Part shown: positions 18,705 to 27,995 of the stretch, in pieces
How positions within the stretch are numbered: position 1 is the stretch's first letter
Layout: every line of letters begins with the position of its first letter
Source: Roseburia sp.
GTDB taxonomy: Bacteria; Bacillota; Clostridia; Lachnospirales; Lachnospiraceae
Direction of reading: 5' to 3'
DNA: 64,000 bases
Assembly: GCA_022771695.1 (NCBI GenBank)
Contig: JALEKJ010000062.1
Span: 62,001-126,000 of the forward strand
Notes under the pieces: model-generated
What the model saw: the letters and a program-made list of their open reading frames with translations, nothing else
What the model was told of the DNA's origin: nothing
Database searches by the model: none
Translations under genes and position numbers: made by a program

Positions 18705-20438
18705 CTAGTTCTCCTTTACACTCTCGCTCGGAAAATATACCACATATTCCTCATTCGCAAATACTTCTACATAAGAATTCTTCTCTACATAATTCATGAC
18801 CACTGCAGTCTTCTCTGCGCCTTCCTCCAGTGCTGCCTTGCGTGCCACAATAACCGGCGTCTCCTTCGCACCGTCAAGCTGCTCTGCAAGCTCTGCCGCA
18901 GTCACATAATCCGTCTCTATCCAGCCGCCACAGCCGTAAACCGTCGGCTTGATATCCGAGAGGTAATTGATAAGCGGTATTCCGCCCACCTCCGTCAACG
19001 ACACATCCTCATCTTTGTATGCTTCCAAGAAAACAACCAGTTCCTCCAGCTCTTCTACAGAATAGCGGTCTGCCTTCATACAGCGGAGTTCATCAATCTG
19101 ATAGACTGCCATATCATCCAGCTTCTCACTGTAAGCTCTCGTTTTATTCATACTCTGATAACCGGTAAGTGCAACAATCCACACAGCAGCCAGCGCCACA
19201 ACCAGTGCAATCGGCCCCGGCCTCTTCTCCCCACCTACGGTCTGACGCTCTTTTTTCACTTCATCCTTAATGCAAATTAAAATATACGGCAGAGCAAGGA
19301 AAAACTCATTACAAATATGCGTGATTCCAACATTAGAACCAATCGGCATAATGACGGTCAGAATCCCTGATGCAAGCACGAGCATCTTGTACTCATCGGA
19401 ATACTCTTTTCCTCGTATGATAATAAACAAGCACAGGTAAATCAGTGCCACCAGCACTGCAATTACATTGTAAAAATTAAATACCAAGCCATAGAGTGCA
19501 CCAAGCCCCGGCACACTTTCTAAGCCCGCCGCTTTTCCGAGTATAAACAACGCGAAGATGGCCACAACCGTAATTGTCGCCGCACGGTAAAACCGCGCAC
19601 ACTTTTTTAAAAGGAAGCAAAGCGCAGCAAGCACAGCAACAAACATCGCGCCTCGCACTGCCCCCTTAATATTAATCATCACCATGTTGCCAATCGTATG
19701 TCCATCCGTGGAGGTTCCCGCATAGAAGAACATCTCGATTACCATGTTGATATAATTATCGATTCCGCAGGTTGCCGCCAGTAGCACCGCAGCCAGAGCA
19801 AGTCCCGCCACAAATCCCAAAATGACATACAAAAGCTGTTTCCAAAAATATCTCCAGTCGCGCGTCTTGTACAATTCATAAAATAGAACTGCAAACACCG
19901 CAAATTGCATTAATGCCGAAATCTTACAGAGGGATGCAAGCACAAAAAAGAAAGATGCAAGCGCCAAAAACAACGGTTTCTTATCATTCATACCGCGGAT
20001 TAAAAAGTAAAGTGCCGTCAACGCCATTACTGCAACCGACGTATTATAAATGAAAAAACCAAAGTTCGTCTTTATTAGAAGCATCGCCAATGCAAGCGCA
20101 GGTAAAATCATCGAATCATCACGGTATCTCTTATAAAGGCGATAGCCGAGGAAGCACAGATAGTAGCCGGCGAACACCCACGCCAGCTCCATTCCAAGAT
20201 ACTCCGGTATTCCAAACACTCCAAAAAACTGCAACAATGCCCAACCAATCACGTCCGTAAGCAACAGCGGCAGGTAGATACTGTTCATGTCCTTCATACA
20301 GAAGCGGTACTGATTCATACTAAAACCGACATCCGCCAGATCCACTCCAAGGAAAAGTTCCATCAGCGGAATTAGAATAATCACTGCAACCCATATCATA
20401 TTGTATTTATTTATATTCAACTTACTTGCCCTAGACAT
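18705..20438 (-). CDS. Large polytopic membrane protein, GT39-like or polymerase-like
   Basis: The start ATG at 20438 follows GAGGTGACT. The 577-residue product has about 11-12 membrane segments over residues 10-410 and a C-terminal extramembrane domain of ~150 residues. The early exposed loop GVDLADVGFSMNQYRF holds acidic residues as in GT-C and PMT-type glycosyltransferases, in which such a loop carries the catalytic Asp. The soluble tail has the look of the periplasmic-type domain found in ArnT-like proteins. It could be a GT-C glycosyltransferase or the repeat-unit polymerase of the locus. It is first in the nine-gene operon, behind a consensus promoter. Confidence 0.6.
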   Translation of the reverse strand: MSRASKLNINKYNMIWVAVIILIPLMELFLGVDLADVGFSMNQYRFCMKDMNSIYLPLLLTDVIGWALLQFFGVFGIPEYLGMELAWVFAGYYLCFLGYRLYKRYRDDSMILPALALAMLLIKTNFGFFIYNTSVAVMALTALYFLIRGMNDKKPLFLALASFFFVLASLCKISALMQFAVFAVLFYELYKTRDWRYFWKQLLYVILGFVAGLALAAVLLAATCGIDNYINMVIEMFFYAGTSTDGHTIGNMVMINIKGAVRGAMFVAVLAALCFLLKKCARFYRAATITVVAIFALFILGKAAGLESVPGLGALYGLVFNFYNVIAVLVALIYLCLFIIIRGKEYSDEYKMLVLASGILTVIMPIGSNVGITHICNEFFLALPYILICIKDEVKKERQTVGGEKRPGPIALVVALAAVWIVALTGYQSMNKTRAYSEKLDDMAVYQIDELRCMKADRYSVEELEELVVFLEAYKDEDVSLTEVGGIPLINYLSDIKPTVYGCGGWIETDYVTAAELAEQLDGAKETPVIVARKAALEEGAEKTAVVMNYVEKNSYVEVFANEEYVVYFPSESVKEN

Positions 20439-20469
20439 AGTCACCTCATGTTATCAAATATATAGACCC

Positions 20470-20498
20470 ATGATAGTCGTTTTTTATACTGTTGTCAA
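20470..20498 (-). promoter_or_regulatory. Strong promoter of the nine-gene minus-strand operon
   Basis: Minus-strand -35 TTGACA (20493-20498) and -10 TATCAT (20470-20475) with a 17-base spacer lie about 30 bases upstream of the start at 20438. Confidence 0.8.
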
Positions 20499-20564
20499 GC
20501 AAACCGGGCACCGTAAGCGGCACCCATGCCACAGTCATCCGGTGCCATCAGCCGGAAGAAAACA

Positions 20565-20593
20565 TTGCAAGTTACCCTGTTTTATGCTAGCAT
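20565..20593 (+). promoter_or_regulatory. Promoter of the plus-strand three-gene operon
   Basis: -35 TTGCAA (20565-20570), a 17-base spacer and -10 TAGCAT (20588-20593), the latter with an extended TG motif. It is back-to-back with the minus-strand promoter at 20470-20498, so both operons fire from one 125-base divergent region. Confidence 0.6.
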
Positions 20594-20633
20594 GACTTTG
20601 TTAACACATTATTATAGGAACAAAGAGGAAAAC

Positions 20634-21587
20634 ATGAAGAATATCATTGGGGAATCTTATTACCAGTTAAAGTACATTGCTCGCAATAAGATAAAACAGA
20701 TAAACAACAATTCCGATTGGGTCTACCGCCACTATGTCGGTAAGCCGTTCTTGGATATCGATACTCTAAATCATGATGTCTATGAAAAGATTCTTTCGGG
20801 TGAGCCATTTATGATGGGGCGCTTCGGTGCATTCGAGCTTTTTAACATGCGCACGGCAGAGTTCCACCGCAAGAATAACGCCGCAAAAGCCTGTGATTTG
20901 CTTTTTACCTGTGCAGGCTTTTTTCCGAATGACCCTACGCTCATTCCACAGTTTAACGAAGTCATGAAGGATGCGTGCGGACAGGTTGATATCTTAGGCA
21001 TCTGGCAGAATCCGTGCGAAGACTATTACATCAAGCACTACTGCTCGTCCCTGACCGGCACCTGCCTGCTTAAAGCAATCGAGCCTTGGAACTGCACAGC
21101 GCCTTGGTCGGCCGCATTAAAAGGCAAAAAGGTCCTTGTCGTCCATCCATTCGAGGATTCCATTCAAAACCAGTACAAGAACCGTGACAAGCTGTTTGAC
21201 AATCCGGACCTTTTACCGGAATTTGAGTTAAAGACATTAAAGGCAGTCCAGACTGCCGGAACAGCGACCGACGACCGCTTTGCCAACTGGTTTGAGGCAT
21301 TGGACTGGATGTGTCAGGAATGCGAAAAGATTGATTTCGATATTGCATTGGTCGGATGCGGCGCTTACGGCTTTCCGCTTGCAGCTCATATTAAAAAAAT
21401 GGGCAAACAGGTCATCCACTTTGGAGGTTCCCTGCAGATTCTTTTTGGCATTAAGGGACGCAGGTGGGACGAGTTGGAGCCAACCGTATCTGCCATGTAC
21501 AATGATTATTGGAATTATCCGTTGGATTCCGAGCGGCCTAAGGGCAGCGGCGGCATTGAAGGCGGTACTTACTGGAAAAAGGATTAG
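20634..21587 (+). CDS. Putative glycosyltransferase of the GT-D-like type found in polysaccharide loci
   Basis: The start at 20634 has AGAGG upstream; 317 residues, soluble. KILSGEPFMMGRFGAFEL (about residues 48-65) occupies the place of the RFGDGE-type motif in GT-D proteins, and the C-terminal core LVGCGAYGFPLAAHIKKMGK followed by FGIKGRRWDE is characteristic of small capsule-locus proteins annotated as hypothetical or GT-D. I assign the family from these motifs only; the usual acidic metal ligands are not obvious at the first motif (FGAFEL where FGDGE is expected). It begins the plus-strand operon with another GT-like gene and an acyltransferase. Confidence 0.55.
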   Translation: MKNIIGESYYQLKYIARNKIKQINNNSDWVYRHYVGKPFLDIDTLNHDVYEKILSGEPFMMGRFGAFELFNMRTAEFHRKNNAAKACDLLFTCAGFFPNDPTLIPQFNEVMKDACGQVDILGIWQNPCEDYYIKHYCSSLTGTCLLKAIEPWNCTAPWSAALKGKKVLVVHPFEDSIQNQYKNRDKLFDNPDLLPEFELKTLKAVQTAGTATDDRFANWFEALDWMCQECEKIDFDIALVGCGAYGFPLAAHIKKMGKQVIHFGGSLQILFGIKGRRWDELEPTVSAMYNDYWNYPLDSERPKGSGGIEGGTYWKKD

Positions 21588-21601
21588 CTTAGGAGGATTA
21601 T

Positions 21602-22627
21602 ATGAAACGAATTGTTCCCGTCATGGTTCACCATGAAACCGGCGAAAAGGCACAGGCTGCCGGCAAGAAAAACCAGGAATATTTAAAATACTGTATTGCA
21701 CAGGCGAAAAAGTACAATGAGAAGGTCGTATTATTAGGTGACGAATTTAACAAGGAATGGGCAGATGAATGGTATCCTGCCAACGATTTCATCACCGATA
21801 AGTGGAAAGAATTCCACTCAGTTTTCGAAAATTACTCTACCTATCCACAGGCATGGGCAGAGGGCATTTTCAAGCGCTTCTTCTTAATTCTTGAATATTT
21901 GGAGCGCAACGGCTTTGAGGAATGTGTCATCATCGACAGCGATGTCTTAGTTTATCTGGACGTCAGTGAATATGAACCGTTCCGTCACTGCAAGGTAGCT
22001 GCCGAAACTCCTTTATACCAGGATCTGGACATGCTTCCACCCGGAAATGCACTTCAATGGAAGACCTGCGCCGGATTTTCTTATTTTACCAAGCAGGGAC
22101 TGATTGAATTTACTGACTTCTGCATTGATATGTACCGAAATCATAAGGAAGAGCTCATGGTTAAATGGGATGTACACCGCAAATACGGGCTGTACGGCGG
22201 CGTGTGTGAAATGTCGCTGCTCGACCTTTTCGTAGAGACGCTCCCGGAAGGCGAATACTTAAACCTCTTGCAGGATGACCAGAACAACTGTGTATTTGAT
22301 AACTCCGTAGGCGAGTCCTCCGGTTATCTGGAGCAGCAATATGAGTATATCAAGCGCTTACGTGTGAAGAATCTGCAGTGGGAAGACGGCAGACCGTTCT
22401 GCTACACCAACGAAGGACGCCAGAAGACATATTTTCTCAATCTGCACTTCGTAGACATCACAAAAATTTTTATGGAGGGTGTCTACAAGGATCAACGTTA
22501 TTCCGCACACGGAAAGTTTGTCACATATATGCTGATTTTGCGCGGTCGCCTTGCCGATATCAAACACGGCAATACCAAGTGGCAGCAGCGTTTAAAATAT
22601 AACAAAGCAAGGAGAACAAATTCATAA
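21602..22627 (+). CDS. GT-A-like glycosyltransferase with DxD motif
   Basis: A 341-residue protein whose start at 21602 follows TTAGGAGGATTAT. It begins with a beta-strand and His pair (IVPVMVHHETG) and carries VIIDSDVLVYLD near residue 115, the DxD-type metal and nucleotide-sugar site of GT-A enzymes. FSYFTKQGLIEFTDF and YGGVCEMSLLDLF are internal cores also seen in GT8- and GT32-like transferases. The C-terminus is basic. The stop TAA overlaps the next start codon by one base (TAATG), showing coupling to the acyltransferase. The sugar is unknown. Confidence 0.65.
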   Translation: MKRIVPVMVHHETGEKAQAAGKKNQEYLKYCIAQAKKYNEKVVLLGDEFNKEWADEWYPANDFITDKWKEFHSVFENYSTYPQAWAEGIFKRFFLILEYLERNGFEECVIIDSDVLVYLDVSEYEPFRHCKVAAETPLYQDLDMLPPGNALQWKTCAGFSYFTKQGLIEFTDFCIDMYRNHKEELMVKWDVHRKYGLYGGVCEMSLLDLFVETLPEGEYLNLLQDDQNNCVFDNSVGESSGYLEQQYEYIKRLRVKNLQWEDGRPFCYTNEGRQKTYFLNLHFVDITKIFMEGVYKDQRYSAHGKFVTYMLILRGRLADIKHGNTKWQQRLKYNKARRTNS

Positions 22628-23691
22628 TGACAAAACAACGAAATTCCAGTCTGGAAGTCATCCGTCTTATCTGCATTTTTTATGTGGTTTACTGGCACAG
22701 TATTAACCCTTACTTAGACCAGATGGCATCCTTTAACATCGCACCGGTGAATCTCATCAATTCCCTGTGTAACAATACAAACACCCTGTTCATGCTTCTG
22801 TCGGGATACTTCGGCATCCGCTTGAACTTAGAAAAGCTGATTAAGTTGGATTTAGCCATCATTTTCTATGATGTACTGTATCTGATTTTATTCGGAACAA
22901 TCGGAGCCAAATCTCTTGTGATTTCTCTGATGCCGATTACATTTAAGAGCCATTGGTTCTTAACCTGTTACTTCGTTATCGCATTCCTGTCAGGATTCCT
23001 CAATCGGATTCCTGAAAAACTGGAGCGCACAACCTTTCGCAATCTGCTGCTTGCACTGATTGCCATCTTCTATGTACTTCCGACCTGTGTGTTCTACGAG
23101 ATTATCGAGGACAGCGGCAAAGGTGTCGTATGTATGAGTATCGTATACCTCGTAGGTCGCTATATCCGCAAGTACTATGGAGATGTTTCTTTCAAAAAAA
23201 GCCATCTTGCCATCATTTTTGCAGTGTCAATCTTAATTCCTACTGTATTAAATTTTGGACTTTCTATGGTAAAGGGTTGCTTTATGGGAATGTACTCCCG
23301 TGATAATTCCATCTTCATGCTGGTATCGTCCGTGGTGTTCTTCCTGTTCTTCCGCGAAATGCAGTTTACAAACCGACTGATCAATCATCTGACACCGAAT
23401 ATCGTCATTCTCTACTGCATCGAAGGTTACGTCAGAGAGATAACCGGGCGCTATATCCACCTCGGTGATTATGCGACAAGCCCCCTCTTTATTCTGATTG
23501 TGTTCGGCTATGCAATGGCAGTCATCGTATTCTGCCTTTTGCTCAACGAATTGCGTACGCTGCTTTTAGACCGCGTTGACAGTTTCATCGCCTCCAAAGT
23601 CATGTGCGTATTTAACCGTGTTGCACCTGTATGTGTAAATATCGGAAAAAAGACAGAAGAAAAGCTTTCTGCATTTCTTATCTCAAAATAG
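22627..23691 (+). CDS. Acyltransferase-3 family membrane protein, fourth of four
   Basis: A 354-residue polytopic protein opening NSSLEVIRLICIFYVVYWHS, with the family Arg and His, and about ten membrane segments. It resembles the product at 12317-13366 along its length (SHWFLTCYFVIAFLSGFLN against SWYFTCYFALVFLSPFLNEV; MGMYSRDNSIFML against QNRYARDNSLFTI). This points to a duplication with the copies placed in two divergent operons. It ends before the terminator at 23718-23743. Confidence 0.85.
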   Translation: MTKQRNSSLEVIRLICIFYVVYWHSINPYLDQMASFNIAPVNLINSLCNNTNTLFMLLSGYFGIRLNLEKLIKLDLAIIFYDVLYLILFGTIGAKSLVISLMPITFKSHWFLTCYFVIAFLSGFLNRIPEKLERTTFRNLLLALIAIFYVLPTCVFYEIIEDSGKGVVCMSIVYLVGRYIRKYYGDVSFKKSHLAIIFAVSILIPTVLNFGLSMVKGCFMGMYSRDNSIFMLVSSVVFFLFFREMQFTNRLINHLTPNIVILYCIEGYVREITGRYIHLGDYATSPLFILIVFGYAMAVIVFCLLLNELRTLLLDRVDSFIASKVMCVFNRVAPVCVNIGKKTEEKLSAFLISK

Positions 23692-23717
23692 CATGGTTTT
23701 ATAACAGTTATAAAAAT

Positions 23718-23743
23718 ACGGCTGCCGCTTTCGCGACAGCCGT
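23718..23743. terminator. Bidirectional terminator between the acyltransferase and gtrA-like genes
   Basis: ACGGCTG (23718-23724) pairs with CAGCCGT (23737-23743). A T-rich tract follows on the plus strand (TTCTTATTTT) and another on the minus strand (ATTTTTATA), so it can end both convergent operons. Confidence 0.8.
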
Positions 23744-23750
23744 TCTTATT

Positions 23751-24167
23751 TTACTTCTTTTTAAAGATGACCAGCTTACTGAAAATATAATTCGCAATAA
23801 TTACGATTACATTGGATACGCACTTCATCAAAGTACTGTTTAACGCCAACTTATCTACCGTCACATACATAATCGCCAAATCCAGCAATCCGGTAGCCAA
23901 TCTACATCCGAAGAATGAGCCCATCTCATATATCAGGACTTTCCATTCTGTGGACTTGCTCTCAAACACCCAAATCTTATTCGTCACATATGCAAACAGG
24001 ACGGATAAAATCCACGCGATGACATTGCTCACAACATTGCTGATACCAAGCAAATTGTAACAAACCGTATATACAGCAATATTGATTACGGTCGTCAGCA
24101 CGCCAAAGATACCATAGCTGATTAATTCTTTATATTTTACTATTAACTCTCTAATCTTTGCTACCAT
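23751..24167 (-). CDS. GtrA-like small membrane protein
   Basis: A 138-residue protein with four predicted membrane helices and the GtrA signature regions YGIFGVLTTVINIAVYTVCY and FAYVTNKIWVFES near the middle. Family members are thought to flip undecaprenyl-phosphate-linked glucose or similar sugars across the membrane, after GtrB makes them and before GtrII-type enzymes use them. It is the last gene of the gtr operon, just ahead of the shared terminator. Confidence 0.9.
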   Translation of the reverse strand: MVAKIRELIVKYKELISYGIFGVLTTVINIAVYTVCYNLLGISNVVSNVIAWILSVLFAYVTNKIWVFESKSTEWKVLIYEMGSFFGCRLATGLLDLAIMYVTVDKLALNSTLMKCVSNVIVIIANYIFSKLVIFKKK

Positions 24168-24173
24168 TGCCTA

Positions 24174-25277
24174 TTATTCCACTACCAAATCTACCCAATC
24201 GTCTACCGGCACGAAGCCAACGTAGGTCTTGCCTGTATTGAGCTTAATTTCCTCGCCGGTTGTTGCCTCATAGTAACGTGTCGGAGATGTCATACTCTCT
24301 TTTCTCCAAGTCACGAGGATTGCTTTGCCATTGGTAATGTAATAACCGCCGCCCTGGCTGACACAGTCAAAAATCATATATCCGTGCTCGTCATACTGGG
24401 TAAATCCACAACTCTGAATCAACAGATTCTTAAAGCAAAGCTGCGCATTGTCATTGCCCGGATCCACATGTGCTTTACCATATTCCGAATAGTAATATAA
24501 CTGATCTTCCTCATTATATTCAAGGTAAGAACCATTGTGTGGGAATGGAAGGTCAACCAAAGAAGCATCAAATGCTTCACCGCCATATACTTCATCTAAG
24601 TATACCGGATTGTCCTCATTCGCGAACTGATAATGCGGTCCTTCGTAATACTCATTGTATTCGACATCCACATCAGAGTTTGCAAAATTTTTCTCCATGT
24701 CTCCCTCTAAGATATACTCTGTATACTCTCTGGATTTGCCATTGTCTACACGAGAGAATGTACCGCTGAAGTTATCGGTGCACTCCTCTGCAAGATACTC
24801 ATCAATGTAGAACGGACCTCCGTCATGGCAGAGAATTGCGTTCCATTCTGCAGAAATAATTACATTCGTCGGGCGCACGCTACGGATACTTCCAATCTGA
24901 TCCACGCTCTCGTAATCCTTGAACAACGCCATGAATCGTGTAATTCGACCATTCATCGTACTGTTCATCATTTCATACACAACATCCGCCTTGGATAATC
25001 CGTAGTGCGGAAGCGCAATAGACTCATTGTCAACCATAACCGCAATCGGGCGCTGGCCTTTCAAGCCCTCATCAATCAACTCATTCGTCAATTCGCTGCG
25101 ATACATTCCTTCCGAAAGTACCTCTTCTTCCACGTCTCCTTCTCCGTCTCCTTCTTCCCCTGCTGCCACATCCTCTGTTGCTTCCGCGGCATTATTTTCT
25201 GCCTCACCCCCACCGCAGGCAACCAATGACACAGACATCGCCATCAATGTCAGCAATGCAACTAAACGTTTCTTCAC
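24174..25277 (-). CDS. DUF3048 (YerB-type) lipoprotein
   Basis: The start is GTG at 25277 with GAGAGG nine bases upstream; translation from it gives a classic lipoprotein signal VKKRLVALLTLMAMSV followed by lipobox LVAC at residues ~18-21. An acidic Glu/Ala/Gly linker (about 35 residues) precedes a DUF3048 domain: GQRPIAVMVDNESIALPHYG, then the strongly conserved GSIRSVRPTNVIISAEWNAI and LCHDGGPFYIDEY. The family includes B. subtilis YerB; its biochemical role is not established, though a cell-wall setting is suggested by the signal and neighbours. It lies six bases upstream of the gtrA-like gene. Confidence 0.85.
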   Translation of the reverse strand: MKKRLVALLTLMAMSVSLVACGGGEAENNAAEATEDVAAGEEGDGEGDVEEEVLSEGMYRSELTNELIDEGLKGQRPIAVMVDNESIALPHYGLSKADVVYEMMNSTMNGRITRFMALFKDYESVDQIGSIRSVRPTNVIISAEWNAILCHDGGPFYIDEYLAEECTDNFSGTFSRVDNGKSREYTEYILEGDMEKNFANSDVDVEYNEYYEGPHYQFANEDNPVYLDEVYGGEAFDASLVDLPFPHNGSYLEYNEEDQLYYYSEYGKAHVDPGNDNAQLCFKNLLIQSCGFTQYDEHGYMIFDCVSQGGGYYITNGKAILVTWRKESMTSPTRYYEATTGEEIKLNTGKTYVGFVPVDDWVDLVVE

Positions 25278-25376
25278 AACTGTATACCTCTCAATATATT
25301 TATTTCGAAGACCACTGCAATCCGCAGAATCTACCCATTCATTATAGCACACCTCAAGTGCTACTCAAAGAACTTT

Positions 25377-26975
25377 TTATTCAATCTCCGACAGCTTTAC
25401 AATAATGGTATCATCAATTATCTTTATAGAACCATCATCCGGATAACAGCTCATCTCCTGCACCTCTTCATTCGCCATCCACTTTTGGACCTCTTCATAA
25501 CCACCAAACTCCGGCGCATATCCAAGATACTTTGTAACAAGATGCCATCTGGAATAAGAATTAATATGCGTTTCAGACTTACCTTCCATCGCAAATACTT
25601 TATCTATCAAACCGCCCATCTGATGTGATTCGTCTTCTATCTCATCCCCGATAAACACAACCTGCATTTCATCCGTATATCCATCCAGGCTCTTAATCTG
25701 CGTTACCATCGTCTCAAAATATGCCATATCATGATATTTGGTATATTCCATACACATATAACATCCGTTCGCATACCAGATATATGCTGCCAAAATTATC
25801 CCCGACAACACTACTGCAATCCACTGCATAATCGATGTCAAAAGACCATATCTCTCCATAACTTGAGAATATCTGTCAACCCACACCACAAAAAATATCA
25901 AAATAAATACTGCCGGATATATGACAAGTGTATATACATATGCCTTCGGTGCCATAATGTATATGAGAAACATTGCAACCGGGAACAATGCAATTCCCAA
26001 AAGCATCAGCGCCTTTTTCTTCCAATCTTCTTTATAGGCATACAAAAGAAATAACGCACTGCCCACAAGAACCAGCATAATAATCAAAAAAGCCTTTACC
26101 ACAAACTGTGTCGGGTTCAGATACAGCATCCCTTCTCTTCCCAACGCAAAAAAGCTCTGATAACACAGCTTTATTCCATCTATAAACTCTCCTGCGGTAA
26201 TCTGTCCCATGGTGTCCATACCCTGGTAGCTTCCCATGCTTCCGCCTGTAGCCCAAACGCGTTGAAAGACCTTATTCAGAATAAAATAGAGCCCCATTCC
26301 CGCAACTAATGCCAACACATAGTGCACGCCTCTCAAGACGACAACCGACAGCTTACGTTCTTTACCCTCAAACGCACAGGATAAAATGACTGCGAGCAGG
26401 CAAAGGCACACTGCATTCGGAAAATATGCCTGATAGATTCCAAGCGAGCACGCCAGTGACAGCACTGCCAGCAGATTTGCAAAAATATTCTTTGGCAATC
26501 GCACCAGAAAATAGGCTGCCAGAATACTCAAGAAAATCCCGACAGAATAATATACCGCAGTAAACATGAAAAAAAACATACATGTAACCGCCGGAAACGC
26601 CACCATAAATCCACCAATTACACCGGCAAAAAGTGTGCTCTTTACCTCGAACATGCGCACAACCAACATAGCGGAGATTGCCAGCAGCAAAATAGAGACT
26701 GCTCCATTTACCCACGGAAACGAATAGCTCCCTGTCAGAGTTCTCGATGAAAATCTTCCCAGCAATTCTAAAAACCAACGGTTATTCTCTATTCCAACTC
26801 CATAGTTTCCCGGAGTATTATACAGCTCATCATAATTATATAGTTTATTTGTAAATGCATACAAATGCGCCAACAACCCAATCACAATCGCGCTAGCAAA
26901 CGCCATCTTGTCCGCACTCGACAATCGTGCCATAACAGACCTCACACATTGCTCAGGTGTCTTGATTTCTCTCAT
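25377..26975 (-). CDS. GtrII-type membrane glucosyltransferase, first copy
   Basis: A 532-residue protein with about 11 membrane segments. The first external loop NYDELYNTPGNYGVGIENNR and the following SFPWVNGAVSILLLAISAM match the glucosyltransferase II (GtrII) family, whose acidic loop residues carry catalysis outside the membrane. The C-terminal ~110 residues form an extracellular domain. The enzyme would take the sugar carried by undecaprenyl phosphate and put it on a surface polymer. A paralogue of the same layout lies at 27996, with GtrB between them. Confidence 0.82.
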   Translation of the reverse strand: MREIKTPEQCVRSVMARLSSADKMAFASAIVIGLLAHLYAFTNKLYNYDELYNTPGNYGVGIENNRWFLELLGRFSSRTLTGSYSFPWVNGAVSILLLAISAMLVVRMFEVKSTLFAGVIGGFMVAFPAVTCMFFFMFTAVYYSVGIFLSILAAYFLVRLPKNIFANLLAVLSLACSLGIYQAYFPNAVCLCLLAVILSCAFEGKERKLSVVVLRGVHYVLALVAGMGLYFILNKVFQRVWATGGSMGSYQGMDTMGQITAGEFIDGIKLCYQSFFALGREGMLYLNPTQFVVKAFLIIMLVLVGSALFLLYAYKEDWKKKALMLLGIALFPVAMFLIYIMAPKAYVYTLVIYPAVFILIFFVVWVDRYSQVMERYGLLTSIMQWIAVVLSGIILAAYIWYANGCYMCMEYTKYHDMAYFETMVTQIKSLDGYTDEMQVVFIGDEIEDESHQMGGLIDKVFAMEGKSETHINSYSRWHLVTKYLGYAPEFGGYEEVQKWMANEEVQEMSCYPDDGSIKIIDDTIIVKLSEIE

Positions 26976-27024
26976 GAGTTTTCTCCTCTGTTCTGCTCAC
27001 TTCGCGTCCTTGCACCGTGCAATT

Positions 27025-27969
27025 TTATTGAATCTTCTTTGCATCCTCGCGATTCGACTCAGACACGATATAATGAGGTCTCTTCTTCACTTCCATGTAG
27101 GTTTTGGCAATATACTGTCCCATAATGCCCATACAGAACAACTGAATACCGCCTATCAATGTAATAATGCAAACAGTAGAAGCCCAACCATCCACCGGGT
27201 CGCCGAATACCAGCTTGCGCACCACGATAAAGATTACTGCAATGAAAGAGACAAATGTCATAAACATTCCAAACCAAGATGCCACGCTAAGCGGTGCCTG
27301 TGAAAAATTAATCACACCGTCAATCGCATATTTAAAGAGCTTCCAAAAGTTCCACTTTGTCTCGCCTGCCACACGATTTACATTCTCGTATGGAAGCCAG
27401 TAGGTACGGAATCCAATCCATCCGAAAATGCCCTTAGAAAAACGGTTATATTCGCTCATCTCTACAATCGCCTCTACCATACTGCGCTTCATCAAACGGA
27501 AATCTCTCGCTCCGTCTACAATATCTGCATCGGAAATTTTATTGATAATCTTGTAGAACATTCTCGCAAACCAGCTTCTGATCGGAGGCTCTCCCTCCCT
27601 GCTCACTCTGCGCGTTGCCACACTGTCATACTCTCCCGATTCAAGCAGCTCTACCATCTGCGGCAGCAAAGCCGGCGGATCCTGCATGTCCGCATCCATC
27701 ACAGCAACATAATCTCCATGTGCATTGCAAAATCCCGCATACATCGCCGCCTCTTTCCCAAAATTTCTGGAAAAAGAAAGATACGTCAAGTGTTCATCCT
27801 TTTTCGAAAGCTCTCTTAAAATATCTAACGTCCCATCCTTGGAACCGTCATTCACAAAAATCAGTTCATACTCACACGCCATCTGCACCAATACTTTTGT
27901 TACTTCCTCATAAAAGATTGGCAACGCTTCCTGTTCATTATAACAAGGAACGATTAATGAAATCTTCAT
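27025..27969 (-). CDS. GtrB-like polyprenyl-phosphate glycosyltransferase (GT2)
   Basis: A 314-residue enzyme with a GT2 domain SLIVPCYNEQEALPIFYEEV, the metal site VMDADMQDPPALLPQ, the RRVSREGEPPIRSWFARMFY loop typical of GtrB/DPM1-like proteins, and two C-terminal membrane helices (about residues 230-255 and 265-290). It should make undecaprenyl-phosphate-glucose, or a like sugar, in the cytosolic leaflet. It is the single donor-making gene between two GtrII copies. Confidence 0.93.
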   Translation of the reverse strand: MKISLIVPCYNEQEALPIFYEEVTKVLVQMACEYELIFVNDGSKDGTLDILRELSKKDEHLTYLSFSRNFGKEAAMYAGFCNAHGDYVAVMDADMQDPPALLPQMVELLESGEYDSVATRRVSREGEPPIRSWFARMFYKIINKISDADIVDGARDFRLMKRSMVEAIVEMSEYNRFSKGIFGWIGFRTYWLPYENVNRVAGETKWNFWKLFKYAIDGVINFSQAPLSVASWFGMFMTFVSFIAVIFIVVRKLVFGDPVDGWASTVCIITLIGGIQLFCMGIMGQYIAKTYMEVKKRPHYIVSESNREDAKKIQ

Positions 27970-27995
27970 ACTCTTATCTTACCTTTCTTCTATCA

